Virus record (IMG/VR): IMGVR_UViG_3300035670_000841
Location: 1 to 32,595 of that record
Direction: 5' to 3' (one strand)
From: a virus
Length of the DNA: 32,595 nucleotides
Shown here: piece after piece, positions 13,272 to 21,022 of the stretch
How the letters are laid out: each line of letters starts with the position of its first letter
How positions within the stretch are numbered: position 1 is the stretch's first letter
Made by a program: the position numbers and the translations under genes
Notes under the pieces: generated by a model
What the model saw: the letters and a program-made list of their open reading frames with translations, nothing else
The model's database searches: none
What the model was told of the DNA's origin: nothing

Positions 13272-13658
13272 ATGTTAATTAAAACGAATAACAAATGGGA
13301 CGCTGTTAGGGCAATGATAAACACATTGCTCAAGGACAGAACGGTTTACTGTAACGAGTGCGGTCAGGACTACAACGAGAACGCCCGTTGCTGTAAGGCT
13401 CCTCATATCGGACGACACGCTGATTTCGTCCAAGACATCATTCATCAGAACAAAGACGTTATGGCAACACGCCTTAACGAGACTGGTTCTACGAAAGACA
13501 AGGCTCTTAGATGGGGCTTGAGTTTACCCCCACGGTTTCTAATGGAGTTAGAGACTGCGTTTAAGAGTATGTATAACGAAAAGCTGTTCAAGGACGCACA
13601 CGAGATGCGTCGCTTTATGAAAGAGTTCCCCGCATTTGCAACCTGCTCAAAAGTATAG
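13272..13658 (+). CDS. Protein of unknown function after the capsid gene, 128 aa
   Basis: ATG 13272 follows TGAGG. Residues 27-42 contain CNECGQDYNENARCC, a C-x2-C...CC pattern that may bind zinc. The C-terminal half has a helical region (RFLMELETAFKSMY, then EMRRFMKEFPAFATC). Position suggests a capsid-associated or head-completion protein, but no family is recognised. Confidence 0.7.
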   Translation: MLIKTNNKWDAVRAMINTLLKDRTVYCNECGQDYNENARCCKAPHIGRHADFVQDIIHQNKDVMATRLNETGSTKDKALRWGLSLPPRFLMELETAFKSMYNEKLFKDAHEMRRFMKEFPAFATCSKV

Positions 13659-13667
13659 GAGAGCCTG

Positions 13668-15947
13668 ATGCTTAAAAAGCACACCCTTGGTCTTGGAATT
13701 ATCTGTAAGGATGAAGTCGAGTTAGTTGAGAACATTCTGAAGAAGTATTCATCGTACTTCGACAAAGTTCATATCACGATTACACATCCGTCAAGACGGG
13801 AAGGGCTTGAGAAGATTATCAAACGGTACGGGGCTGAGAGTTCGTACTTTGACTGGATTGATGATTTCGCAGCGGCTCGGAACTTTAATAAAGCACAGCT
13901 TGATACGACTCATATCTTCCGTATGGACACGGACGATGAGATTGAACACCCAGAACAGATAGAGAAAGCATTCGAGAGAGCGGTAGCACAGGACTTGAAT
14001 ATCGTCTACTGCTACTACGTTTACTCGAAGGATGACCACGGGGTCTGCAATGCTGCTCACTGGCGTGAGACTATCTTCAAGAACAACGACAACCTGTTCT
14101 GGAACAAGAAAATCCACGAGAACATATTAGTCAAGAACACGGCTGGTCATAAGATTGAACTCTGTGACAAGTTCAGGATTATCCACAACGTAGACGATAA
14201 TCACGCCCTTCAGTCAGCTTTACGAAACATCAAGTATTTGTTGAAGGAATACAATGCTGATGGGGACAAGACCGACTCAAGAACACTCGCATATCTTGGG
14301 CGTATGTTCATGGGGGTCGGTGACTTTGACAGAGCGGTAATCTTCCTCAAGAAGCACATTGAGACAAGCGGTTGGGACGAGGACAGATACTACTCGTGGT
14401 GTTGCTTGGCTGAGATTTGTAAGCAGAGGGGCGAGTACGATGTTGCCATAGGCTCTGCGATGGAAGCGTTGATGGAGCGTCCTGATTACCCAGATGCTTA
14501 CCTCAAGCTCCACGACATTTACTTTGATATGAAGGACTGGAAGAAGGCGTTAGTGTGGGGGAAGCGTGGTCTTGAAATCCCCCTCCCTAAGACGTTCCTT
14601 CTGCTTGACCCCAGTTCGTACACTTGGAGGCCGACGATATCCTTGGCCTTCACTTACTTCCAGTTATCGGACTTCGAGACTGCATATAAGTTACTGATGG
14701 TTGCAAAGAAGGAAGTTCCGCAACTTGACTGGATTAAAGAGAATGAATACCTGTTCACTGAAGCGTTAGACAACAAACACTTCGTTGAACATTTTATGTG
14801 GCTCTTTAATTATCTGAGTGAGAAGAAGCACCCGAAGTTACCGAGTCTCTTTGATGTGATTCCAGACGGACTGAAAGAGTGCGACACGCTGTTCGCTCTG
14901 AAGAACAGATACAGAACCCCGAAGGTGTGGGGTGAGGACGAGCTAGTGATATTCTGTGGAATGTCAGCGGAGCCGTGGTCGCCCAAGTCAGCCGACGAGG
15001 GAATCGGGGGTAGCGAGGAAGCCGTGATTCATATGGCGAACTCACTCTCTAAACTAGGTTGGAAGGTAACGGTGTTCTGCAACTGTATCGGCCTCGAAGG
15101 GAAATACGGAGAGGTGGAGTACAAGCACTACACTGAGTTTAACCCCAAGGATGAGCATAACGTACTCATCAGTTGGAGGAACAATATCTTCCCCTTCGGG
15201 ATGAAGGCAAAGAAGAAGATTGTTTGGTTGCACGACCTTCCAACGAACATTGATTTAAGTAAAGAGGGCGTTGAGAGCTTTGACAGGATTATAGTTCTGA
15301 GCGAGTACCACAAGAAGACGTTAGAAGGACTTGTCCCAGACGAGAAGATAATCGTAAGCACGAATGGGATTAACGCTGATGATTTCAAAGACCTGAAGAC
15401 TAATAAGAAACCTCACAGGATGATTTATGCCTCTAGTTACAACAGGGGCTTAGAGACAATCCTGAAGCTGTGGCCTGAGATTAGACAGGCAATCCCCGAT
15501 GCGGAGCTTCACTGTTACTACGGGTGGCAGGTCTACGATGAGTTCGTAAGACAGGGGCTTATCAAAGAGGATGGTTGGAAGAACAAGATGCTTCAGTTGA
15601 TGAACCAAGATGGTGTGAAGGAACACGGAAGAGTGGGTCACAAAGAGCTTCTCAACGAATACTGTAAAGCTGCTGTCTTCGCTTACCCGTGTACTTACGC
15701 TGGTGAAATCAACTGTATTGCATTCACTAAAGCGGTTGCCTGTGGGTGTTACCCAGTCACCAATGATTATGCGGTGATGGAAGAGCGGAACACTATGGGG
15801 ACTGTAGCTAGGGATGAGGAAGAGTTCAAGAAAGCACTCATTGAGGCACTCAGTAAGTCCTACAACAACCCAGTTGACCTTGCGTATGTTGACGCTAACT
15901 CTTGGGACACCGTTGCAAAGGACTGGAACAAGCGGGTGCTGAAATGA
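13668..15947 (+). CDS. Bifunctional glycosyltransferase: GT2 domain, TPR repeats, GT4-like domain
   Basis: 759 aa with three parts. Residues 1-180 look like a GT2 (GT-A fold) enzyme: LGLGIICKDEVELVENIL, then a FRMDTDDEIEHP segment with the DxD-type metal site and later WNKKIHENI, as in SunS-like transferases with TPRs. Residues 200-320 hold TPR-like repeats (RTLAYLGRMFMGVGDFDRA, then LAEICKQRGEYDVAIGSAM). Residues 420-755 look like a GT4/GT-B enzyme, with GIGGSEEAVIHMANSLSKLG near the N-terminus of that domain, VSTNGINADDF, and a C-terminal AYPCTYAGEINCIAFTKAVA with the donor-binding Glu. First gene of the glycan cassette, with AGGAGA before the ATG. Confidence 0.85.
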   Translation: MLKKHTLGLGIICKDEVELVENILKKYSSYFDKVHITITHPSRREGLEKIIKRYGAESSYFDWIDDFAAARNFNKAQLDTTHIFRMDTDDEIEHPEQIEKAFERAVAQDLNIVYCYYVYSKDDHGVCNAAHWRETIFKNNDNLFWNKKIHENILVKNTAGHKIELCDKFRIIHNVDDNHALQSALRNIKYLLKEYNADGDKTDSRTLAYLGRMFMGVGDFDRAVIFLKKHIETSGWDEDRYYSWCCLAEICKQRGEYDVAIGSAMEALMERPDYPDAYLKLHDIYFDMKDWKKALVWGKRGLEIPLPKTFLLLDPSSYTWRPTISLAFTYFQLSDFETAYKLLMVAKKEVPQLDWIKENEYLFTEALDNKHFVEHFMWLFNYLSEKKHPKLPSLFDVIPDGLKECDTLFALKNRYRTPKVWGEDELVIFCGMSAEPWSPKSADEGIGGSEEAVIHMANSLSKLGWKVTVFCNCIGLEGKYGEVEYKHYTEFNPKDEHNVLISWRNNIFPFGMKAKKKIVWLHDLPTNIDLSKEGVESFDRIIVLSEYHKKTLEGLVPDEKIIVSTNGINADDFKDLKTNKKPHRMIYASSYNRGLETILKLWPEIRQAIPDAELHCYYGWQVYDEFVRQGLIKEDGWKNKMLQLMNQDGVKEHGRVGHKELLNEYCKAAVFAYPCTYAGEINCIAFTKAVACGCYPVTNDYAVMEERNTMGTVARDEEEFKKALIEALSKSYNNPVDLAYVDANSWDTVAKDWNKRVLK

Positions 15948-16477
15948 GAGTCCATCTCTGCTGCGGAGACAGATATTTAGACGGGTATATGAACGTAGAC
16001 AGGGTGGGTACTTCAGCAAGACCGCCCAAGGTCAAGGTCACACTTGACAACTACTACGACCACCCACTCCACGAGAATCAGGAAGTTATATACGATATCT
16101 ATATGGACCTGGAGAAGAGTTGGTCATTCGAGCCTGAGACTGTGGATGAGTTCGTGATGATTAGTGCGTTTGAGCATTTCAATAGGGAATCGGCTGAGAG
16201 GATTCTTGAGAACGTATACACCGCTCTGAAATACGATGGTAAGTTCAGGTTTGATTTCCCTGATATTGAGGAAACGGTCAGACAGTACAAGGATAGGCCA
16301 GATTACATGATGCGGCTGATATACGGCTCACAGAAGAACGATGGGGCGTACCACCGCTGGGGGTACACCCAAGTCTCAATCGCAGAGAAGCTGATGAAGC
16401 AGAACTGGAAATCAGTCGAGTTCGGGGACATCGTGAAGCACGACTATCCGATGATTGGAGTTACGGCGACCAAATGA
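15944..16477 (+). CDS. SAM-dependent methyltransferase, class I (COG4627-like)
   Basis: 177 aa from ATG 15944, chosen because it overlaps the previous stop (ATGA). Starts MRVHLCCGDRYLDGYMNVD, a Gly-containing motif I for SAM, with Asp as the end of motif II; a following EHF (SAFEHFNRESAERILEN) and KFRFDFPDIEE are typical of the sugar-cluster methyltransferases of this type. It likely methylates a sugar hydroxyl or phosphate of the glycan made by the cassette. Also overlaps the next gene (ATGA). Confidence 0.8.
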   Translation: MRVHLCCGDRYLDGYMNVDRVGTSARPPKVKVTLDNYYDHPLHENQEVIYDIYMDLEKSWSFEPETVDEFVMISAFEHFNRESAERILENVYTALKYDGKFRFDFPDIEETVRQYKDRPDYMMRLIYGSQKNDGAYHRWGYTQVSIAEKLMKQNWKSVEFGDIVKHDYPMIGVTATK

Positions 16478-16683
16478 TTGACCAAGTGCTTGGGTGGGTA
16501 GCGACCATTCTCTTTACGTCGATTTATTTCCCCGTGATTGGGAAGCATTACAAAAGGATGCTAGTAGTTGGGCTTGTCGGTAACATCATCGCACTCGCAT
16601 ATGCGGTGCTGATATCGCAACCCCCATTACAGTTTAAATATCTGATAGCAATAGCTTGTATCTTGGGGTTCATTAAACGATGA
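16474..16683 (+). CDS. Small three-helix membrane protein (SemiSWEET/PQ-loop-like), 69 aa
   Basis: Three hydrophobic segments at about 3-21, 28-46 and 52-67. The first reads LGWVATILFTSIYFPVIGKH, which resembles the first helix of SemiSWEET-type sugar transporters (LGW...ILF...PQ) with the Pro kept but the Gln replaced by Val. SemiSWEETs are dimers of three-helix units that move sugars across the membrane. In a sugar cassette it may move a precursor or anchor the enzymes. The similarity is short; a plain membrane peptide is the alternative. Confidence 0.6.
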   Translation: MIDQVLGWVATILFTSIYFPVIGKHYKRMLVVGLVGNIIALAYAVLISQPPLQFKYLIAIACILGFIKR

Positions 16684-17522
16684 AAGTATGTTTCATTTAC
16701 GACCCGTGGCCTAACCACAAGACATTAGATATTTACAGGAAGATGACCCCTAACTGCTCTGGGGTATGGAAAGACTTGGTAGCGGTAGAAGACCAGAACG
16801 AGGCTGACTGGTGTGTTGTAGTAGATGATACACAAAGATGTATGAATCCAGACAGGACGTTATATGTGTCGGCACATCCTTATATCGCTGGGTACGAGGG
16901 TTATAGAGACTTATCGAGACACAAACACAAGCTCGATTTAAAACATACGTTTGGATTCGGGGAGTGGTGGCTACGTTACGACTGGGATTATCTAAACCAG
17001 TTAGAACCCCCGACCAAAGACAAGAACTGCTGTTTCATAGTCTCTAATTCAGTGGGTGGGTTCGGCAGGGAACGAAGGAAGCAGTTAGCTAAAGAACTGA
17101 ACGGACTGGTTGACATTTACGGACGAATCAGTGGTGTTGGGGCTGGGACGTTAGGTAGCCCAAATAACGATGGTGGCGACCACCAGTGGGGAAAAGAGGA
17201 TGTCTTACGAAGATACCGTTACTCTGTCGAGGTGGATGTCGGCCCAACTAGAAACTATTTCTCAGAACGAGTATTCGACTCTTTACTTATGTGGTGTATG
17301 CCACTTATCTGGGGAAGCACCAATGTTGAGGACTATCTTCCTAAAGAGTCCTTCAGGTACATTGACATTTACGGGTCGGGGAAGGACATTCTTGAGATTT
17401 GTAAGACGGACGTTAGGGAAAGAAATCTGGACGCTATTAAGACAGCGAGAAACCTCCTGCTGAATAAATATCACATATTTGCAAGGGCGTATGACTATAT
17501 CAGTAATTGTTCCCTTCGTTAA
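16680..17522 (+). CDS. GT10 (alpha-1,3-fucosyltransferase-like) glycosyltransferase
   Basis: 280 aa, start overlapping the previous stop (ATGA). The C-terminal half carries the family hallmark: RYRYSVEVDVGPTRNYFSER, then VFDSLLMWCMPLIWGSTNVE and DYLPKESFRYID, matching the fucosyltransferase consensus (Y-SEK, P-I-Y-W-G, and the D-Y-P/L-P turn). A CCFIVSNSVGGFGRERR segment near 115-130 matches the donor-domain start. GT10 enzymes transfer fucose or a related deoxy-sugar from a GDP donor. A GDP-mannose 4,6-dehydratase lies downstream, but no GDP-fucose synthase is seen, so another GDP-6-deoxy-sugar is possible. Confidence 0.8.
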   Translation: MKVCFIYDPWPNHKTLDIYRKMTPNCSGVWKDLVAVEDQNEADWCVVVDDTQRCMNPDRTLYVSAHPYIAGYEGYRDLSRHKHKLDLKHTFGFGEWWLRYDWDYLNQLEPPTKDKNCCFIVSNSVGGFGRERRKQLAKELNGLVDIYGRISGVGAGTLGSPNNDGGDHQWGKEDVLRRYRYSVEVDVGPTRNYFSERVFDSLLMWCMPLIWGSTNVEDYLPKESFRYIDIYGSGKDILEICKTDVRERNLDAIKTARNLLLNKYHIFARAYDYISNCSLR

Positions 17523-18240
17523 GGGGGATAAAGAGCGAATAGAAGGGCTTCACATCATGTGGGGCTGCATTAAGAGGCAGACCTACCGTGATTTCGAGTT
17601 GATTCTGGCAGAGATGACTCAGGACGGGACTACAGTTTATTTACCCTACAAACCAGATAAACACATAGTAAAGAAATATGCTGGAATCTTTAATAAGAGT
17701 TGGATGTGTAATGTTGCGGTTAGGGAAGCAAGCTATGAAAACCTGATATTTCTTGATGCTGACACACAGTTCGATGATGGATATTTCCAGAGGATTATTG
17801 ATTATCACCAAGAGAAGAAACACAAGTTCTTCGTATGTTGGAGAAAGTGCGTGATGCTTGCTGGAAGAGATGAGCCGACCCCACGGGTAATTGACTCAAC
17901 TCACATGAAAGCAGCGGCACATTGTTGGTTCGTAGAGAAACCGTTCTACTGGAAGACGGGTGGTATGCACGAGAAGTATTTCGGGTATGGTGCGGAAGAC
18001 CAAGACTTTTGGGAGCGTTCTAGGTTCTTCATCGGTGACATTCAGAATATGCCCGATGAGATCAAACACACCTACCATCACTTTCATCCGAAAGATAGTG
18101 CGTTTCCTCTGAACCCAAGAAGGGTTCAGTTAAAAGAGGAAACAATGCGAGAGATGGACTTAGAGATAAAGAAGCTGGTAACAAGGCAGGACAAGCTCGG
18201 AAGGGACGTTCCCTATGGAAACTGCAACGACACGCTATAA
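17491..18240 (+). CDS. GT2-family glycosyltransferase, galactosyltransferase-type
   Basis: 249 aa from ATG 17491 (AAGGG ribosome site, 32-base overlap with the previous gene). Starts MTISVIVPFVKGDKERIEGL, a GT-A N-terminal strand and nucleotide site; FLDADTQF near residue 90 is the metal-binding DxD; and MHEKYFGYGAEDQDFWERS near 155 matches the gly-rich, ED-x-D motif of the GT7/GT27 C-terminal domain. Probably adds a hexose or hexosamine from a UDP or GDP donor. Acceptor unknown. Confidence 0.82.
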   Translation: MTISVIVPFVKGDKERIEGLHIMWGCIKRQTYRDFELILAEMTQDGTTVYLPYKPDKHIVKKYAGIFNKSWMCNVAVREASYENLIFLDADTQFDDGYFQRIIDYHQEKKHKFFVCWRKCVMLAGRDEPTPRVIDSTHMKAAAHCWFVEKPFYWKTGGMHEKYFGYGAEDQDFWERSRFFIGDIQNMPDEIKHTYHHFHPKDSAFPLNPRRVQLKEETMREMDLEIKKLVTRQDKLGRDVPYGNCNDTL

Positions 18241-18631
18241 GGTTGTTTACACAACTGGTGTATTTGACTTACTGCACCACGGGCATATCAATCTTCTGAA
18301 TAAGGCGAAGAAGTTAGGGAACTGGTTGATAGTGGGGTTAGTGGATGATGATGCTGTGAGGCAGCAGAAGGGTGAGGGAAGACCCGTTCTGAGCTATGCA
18401 CAGAGAAGGGATTTATTACTCAGTCTGAAGTGCGTAAGTGAGGTTGTTCAGCAGAAATCGTTTGACCCGACCACGAACCTACGGGGACGACAGATTGATG
18501 TGATAGTCAAGGGGGAAGACCAAGACCACATCAGCGAGGAATACGCCAAGGAACACGAGATACCGATAGTTCGTTTCGAGAGAACCAAGGGAGTTTCAAC
18601 AACGGAGATGATAAATGCTGGTGGTAAGTAA
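18215..18631 (+). CDS. TagD-like cytidylyltransferase (glycerol-3-phosphate type)
   Basis: 138 aa, overlapping the previous gene. VVYTTGVFDLLHHGH (residues 10-24) holds the HxGH nucleotidyl-transfer motif, and RTKGVSTT near 121-128 closely matches the RTEGISTT signature of glycerol-3-phosphate cytidylyltransferase. The enzyme would make a CDP-linked polyol such as CDP-glycerol or CDP-ribitol (or CDP-ethanolamine) from CTP and the phosphorylated alcohol. Length agrees with TagD (about 130 aa). The neighbouring LicD-like gene is a natural user of the product. RfaE-like heptose enzymes are the main alternative. Confidence 0.85.
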   Translation: METATTRYKVVYTTGVFDLLHHGHINLLNKAKKLGNWLIVGLVDDDAVRQQKGEGRPVLSYAQRRDLLLSLKCVSEVVQQKSFDPTTNLRGRQIDVIVKGEDQDHISEEYAKEHEIPIVRFERTKGVSTTEMINAGGK

Positions 18632-19154
18632 TCACATTCTTGACGAGATAACGCTGAAGAAACCGACTGTTGTACGGGTAAATGTTGCGTGGGTAAAGAC
18701 CTTGAAACTTCTTCGCAAGACGCTGAGTAATCTAGCGGCTTATGATGTTTTTCTTGATTATCCAGAGGGAAGGACTAAACCCCCAAAGCCTACCATCAGT
18801 CTGAAGAAAGCAGTTAGTCTAATAAAAGACTACGACAATATCAAGTATTTTGCAATATCAAATGCTGAAGATATCGGACGCATCAAGGCACTGCGACAGA
18901 TGGTTCCTAGCAACGTCACCATAGTTCCTAAGATTGAGAGTCCATTCGGAGTGATGCGAATGATTCCAATTATGGGGGCGGCAAAGACGAAGGTTGCGAT
19001 GCTCGATAAAGAGGACATTTACACGGCTGTAGGTGGTGACCAGTACAGATATCAGAAGTTAGTGACAGTAGCTAGGAACAGAGCCAAGAAAGCCAAGAAA
19101 ACACTGATTGAACTAGAAGGTGTAGTGTTCAGAGAGCATAAGGAGGCCAAGTGA
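18615..19154 (+). CDS. TIM-barrel protein resembling HpcH/HpaI aldolases or pyruvate kinase core, 179 aa
   Basis: Contains KYFAISNAEDIGRIKALRQM, then VTIVPKIESPFGVMRMIPIM and AKTKVAMLDKEDIYTAVGG. The IVPKIES..G segment and the following acidic D position match the metal-binding Glu and Asp of HpcH/HpaI (and the KIE core of pyruvate kinase). Both use or make pyruvate or PEP. At 179 aa it lacks the first strands of a full barrel (about 250 aa), so it may be a divergent or partial enzyme. Its tight packing between the cytidylyltransferase and LicD genes (GGAG ribosome site) suggests it makes a precursor or modifies the glycan, but the reaction is unknown. Confidence 0.6.
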   Translation: MLVVSNHILDEITLKKPTVVRVNVAWVKTLKLLRKTLSNLAAYDVFLDYPEGRTKPPKPTISLKKAVSLIKDYDNIKYFAISNAEDIGRIKALRQMVPSNVTIVPKIESPFGVMRMIPIMGAAKTKVAMLDKEDIYTAVGGDQYRYQKLVTVARNRAKKAKKTLIELEGVVFREHKEAK

Positions 19155-19729
19155 GAGCGATTTGGGAACGGGGGCAGGAAGGCGGGATTACCAGACCAAT
19201 AGACCGTGAGATATTGTACGACAACACTCTGGAGGTTTACCGAACATTATGTGAGTTCGGGGTCAAATGTTGGTTAAGCCACGGTACTATGCTGGGGGTT
19301 TACAGGGACGGAGATTTCATTCCTTGGGATGATGATTCAGATATCGGAGCGGATATAAGAACATCCCAGAACAGGGACAAGGCAGAAGAGCGGTTAAGGG
19401 AGCTTGGGTTCTTTGTCCCACCGATAGGGAACAGAAATCGTGGGGTTAGTCCCATTGATAATATGCCTTACCACGACACCGTAGCCATCAGGGATGGGGA
19501 AAAGGTTGAGGTATGGTGGTACGAGAAGGTAGGGGACAAATATGTGTATGACGTTGACCGTCCTCCTGCCTGTCTCCACCACGACGAGAAATATTACGAC
19601 ACTCTAGGGGAGATTGAGTTCAAGGGTAATAAATTCGCAATCCCAGCCCATATTGATGAGTGGATAGTGATGATGTATGGCTCGGACTGGAACAAGCCCC
19701 AGAAGGGCAGAAAGTATAACAACTCGTGA
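19151..19729 (+). CDS. LicD-family phosphotransferase
   Basis: 192 aa with GTG start at 19151, after an excellent AAGGAGG ribosome site and overlapping the previous stop (GTGA). Residues 41-65 read SHGTMLGVYRDGDF then IPWDDDSDIG, the diagnostic LicD nucleotidyltransferase-fold motifs (GT-L-G and the catalytic DDD). LicD and the related fukutin-type enzymes transfer phosphocholine, ribitol-phosphate or glycerol-phosphate from CDP donors onto sugars. The CDP-polyol synthase two genes upstream fits as donor supplier. Confidence 0.88.
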   Translation: MRAIWERGQEGGITRPIDREILYDNTLEVYRTLCEFGVKCWLSHGTMLGVYRDGDFIPWDDDSDIGADIRTSQNRDKAEERLRELGFFVPPIGNRNRGVSPIDNMPYHDTVAIRDGEKVEVWWYEKVGDKYVYDVDRPPACLHHDEKYYDTLGEIEFKGNKFAIPAHIDEWIVMMYGSDWNKPQKGRKYNNS

Positions 19730-20688
19730 AGAAAGCTCTCATAACTGGACTTACTGGCCAAGACGGAAGTTATTTAGCGGAGTTGTTACTAGAGAAGGGC
19801 TACGAGGTTCACGGGGTTATGAGGCGTACCTCGTGGCCTAACACGGGTAGGATTGACCATATCTTCAACCCAGAGAGTAAGAAGTTCGTTCACTACGGGG
19901 ATTTGGAAGAAGGTCTTGAGGGGCTAATCCACAAGATTCAGCCAGATGAGATTTACAACTTGGCTGCAATGAGCCATGTGAAGATAAGTTTCGACATCCC
20001 GATTTACACTGGGATGGTCAATGCGATTGGCGTAACCAAGTTACTGGAGGCCGTGAGGCAAATTAAACCTGACACGAAGGTTTATCAAGCGTCATCGAGT
20101 GAGATGTTCGGTGACACACCGCCTCCACAAAATGAAGAGACTAAGATGAATCCAGTCTCGCCTTACGGAGCGGCGAAGTTGTACGCATACAATATGATTC
20201 GCTGCTACAGGAACGGTTACGGGTTGTACGCATCCAACGGGATTCTATTCAACCACGAGAGTGAGCGGAGAGGAGTCAACTTCGTTACTCGGAAGATTAC
20301 TCTCGGTGCGGCTAGGATTCGCCTCGGACTCCAAGACAAGCTGTACTTGGGGAACCTCGATGCTTTGAGGGACTGGGGGCATAGCAAGGATTATATGAGG
20401 GCGATACACCTGATTATGCAACAGCCGAAGGCTGACGATTGGGTGGTTGCGACTGGGGAGTATCACACGGTCAGAGAGTTCGTTGAGCGAGTTTTCGACT
20501 ACCTGAACCTGTCATTAAAGAAACATCTGATTATAGATGACAGTTACAGGAGGCCCAATGAAGTACCTGCCCTACTTGGCGATGCTACAAAGATTAGGTC
20601 AATCGGCTGGAAACCAGAGGTCACATTTGAAGACCTCGTTAAGAAGATGTGCGATGCTGACATTAAACTCATTACACAAAGACAGTAG
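19726..20688 (+). CDS. gmd: GDP-mannose 4,6-dehydratase
   Basis: 320 aa SDR-fold enzyme, GTG start overlapping the previous stop (GTGA). GLTGQDGSYLAELLL (8-22) is the NADP-binding GxxGxxG motif; SSSEMFGDTPPP holds the catalytic Ser/Thr region; YGAAKLYAYN holds the YxxxK catalytic pair; and the NHESERRGVNFVTRKIT region is characteristic of this family. It converts GDP-mannose to GDP-4-keto-6-deoxymannose, the branch point to GDP-fucose, GDP-rhamnose and GDP-perosamine. It is slightly shorter than the usual 345-370 aa. An aminotransferase two genes downstream suggests the perosamine branch. Confidence 0.93.
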   Translation: MKKALITGLTGQDGSYLAELLLEKGYEVHGVMRRTSWPNTGRIDHIFNPESKKFVHYGDLEEGLEGLIHKIQPDEIYNLAAMSHVKISFDIPIYTGMVNAIGVTKLLEAVRQIKPDTKVYQASSSEMFGDTPPPQNEETKMNPVSPYGAAKLYAYNMIRCYRNGYGLYASNGILFNHESERRGVNFVTRKITLGAARIRLGLQDKLYLGNLDALRDWGHSKDYMRAIHLIMQQPKADDWVVATGEYHTVREFVERVFDYLNLSLKKHLIIDDSYRRPNEVPALLGDATKIRSIGWKPEVTFEDLVKKMCDADIKLITQRQ

Positions 20689-21022
20689 GGGAACCATCAG
20701 CCTTATCAAAGGCGACGAGCTGGAGTACCCAGGGGTCACAGTATTTTACACTGGGGATGGTAAGGCTAGAGGCGGTTGCCTACACGAACTGAATGACGAG
20801 TACACCTGTGTAATCAGTGGGCTTGTGGAATATGTAATTGGCAACAACAAGTACATCCTGAAGGATGGGGATTCGATGATTATCCCCAGAGGAACCCCGC
20901 ATTATTTCAAGTCACTGACAGACTCAGTGGTTCTCGAATGGGGGGCTACCGAGGAAGAGAAGAAGTTCAAACACGCACCCACGAGAGCGATAGTTGATGA
21001 AATCAATGATTCATCAGATTGA
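20654..21022 (+). CDS. Cupin-domain protein, 122 aa
   Basis: Start set at ATG 20654, overlapping the dehydratase end by 35 bases; the longer frame from 20537 has no ribosome site and would copy the neighbour. Motif 1 GGCLHELNDEYTCVISG (45-61) and motif 2 GDSMIIPRGTPHYF (72-85) give a cupin barrel with His, Glu and His as likely metal ligands. Cupins in sugar clusters act as epimerases, isomerases or dioxygenases. The specific reaction is not readable. Ribosome site weak (AAGAAG). Confidence 0.75.
   Translation: MLTLNSLHKDSRGTISLIKGDELEYPGVTVFYTGDGKARGGCLHELNDEYTCVISGLVEYVIGNNKYILKDGDSMIIPRGTPHYFKSLTDSVVLEWGATEEEKKFKHAPTRAIVDEINDSSD

Noticed and set aside
15450-16019. 189-residue minus-strand open frame across the glycosyltransferase/methyltransferase junction
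   Set aside because: Antisense shadow of two genes with clear motifs; the translation has no domain and is Leu/Val/Ser-rich.
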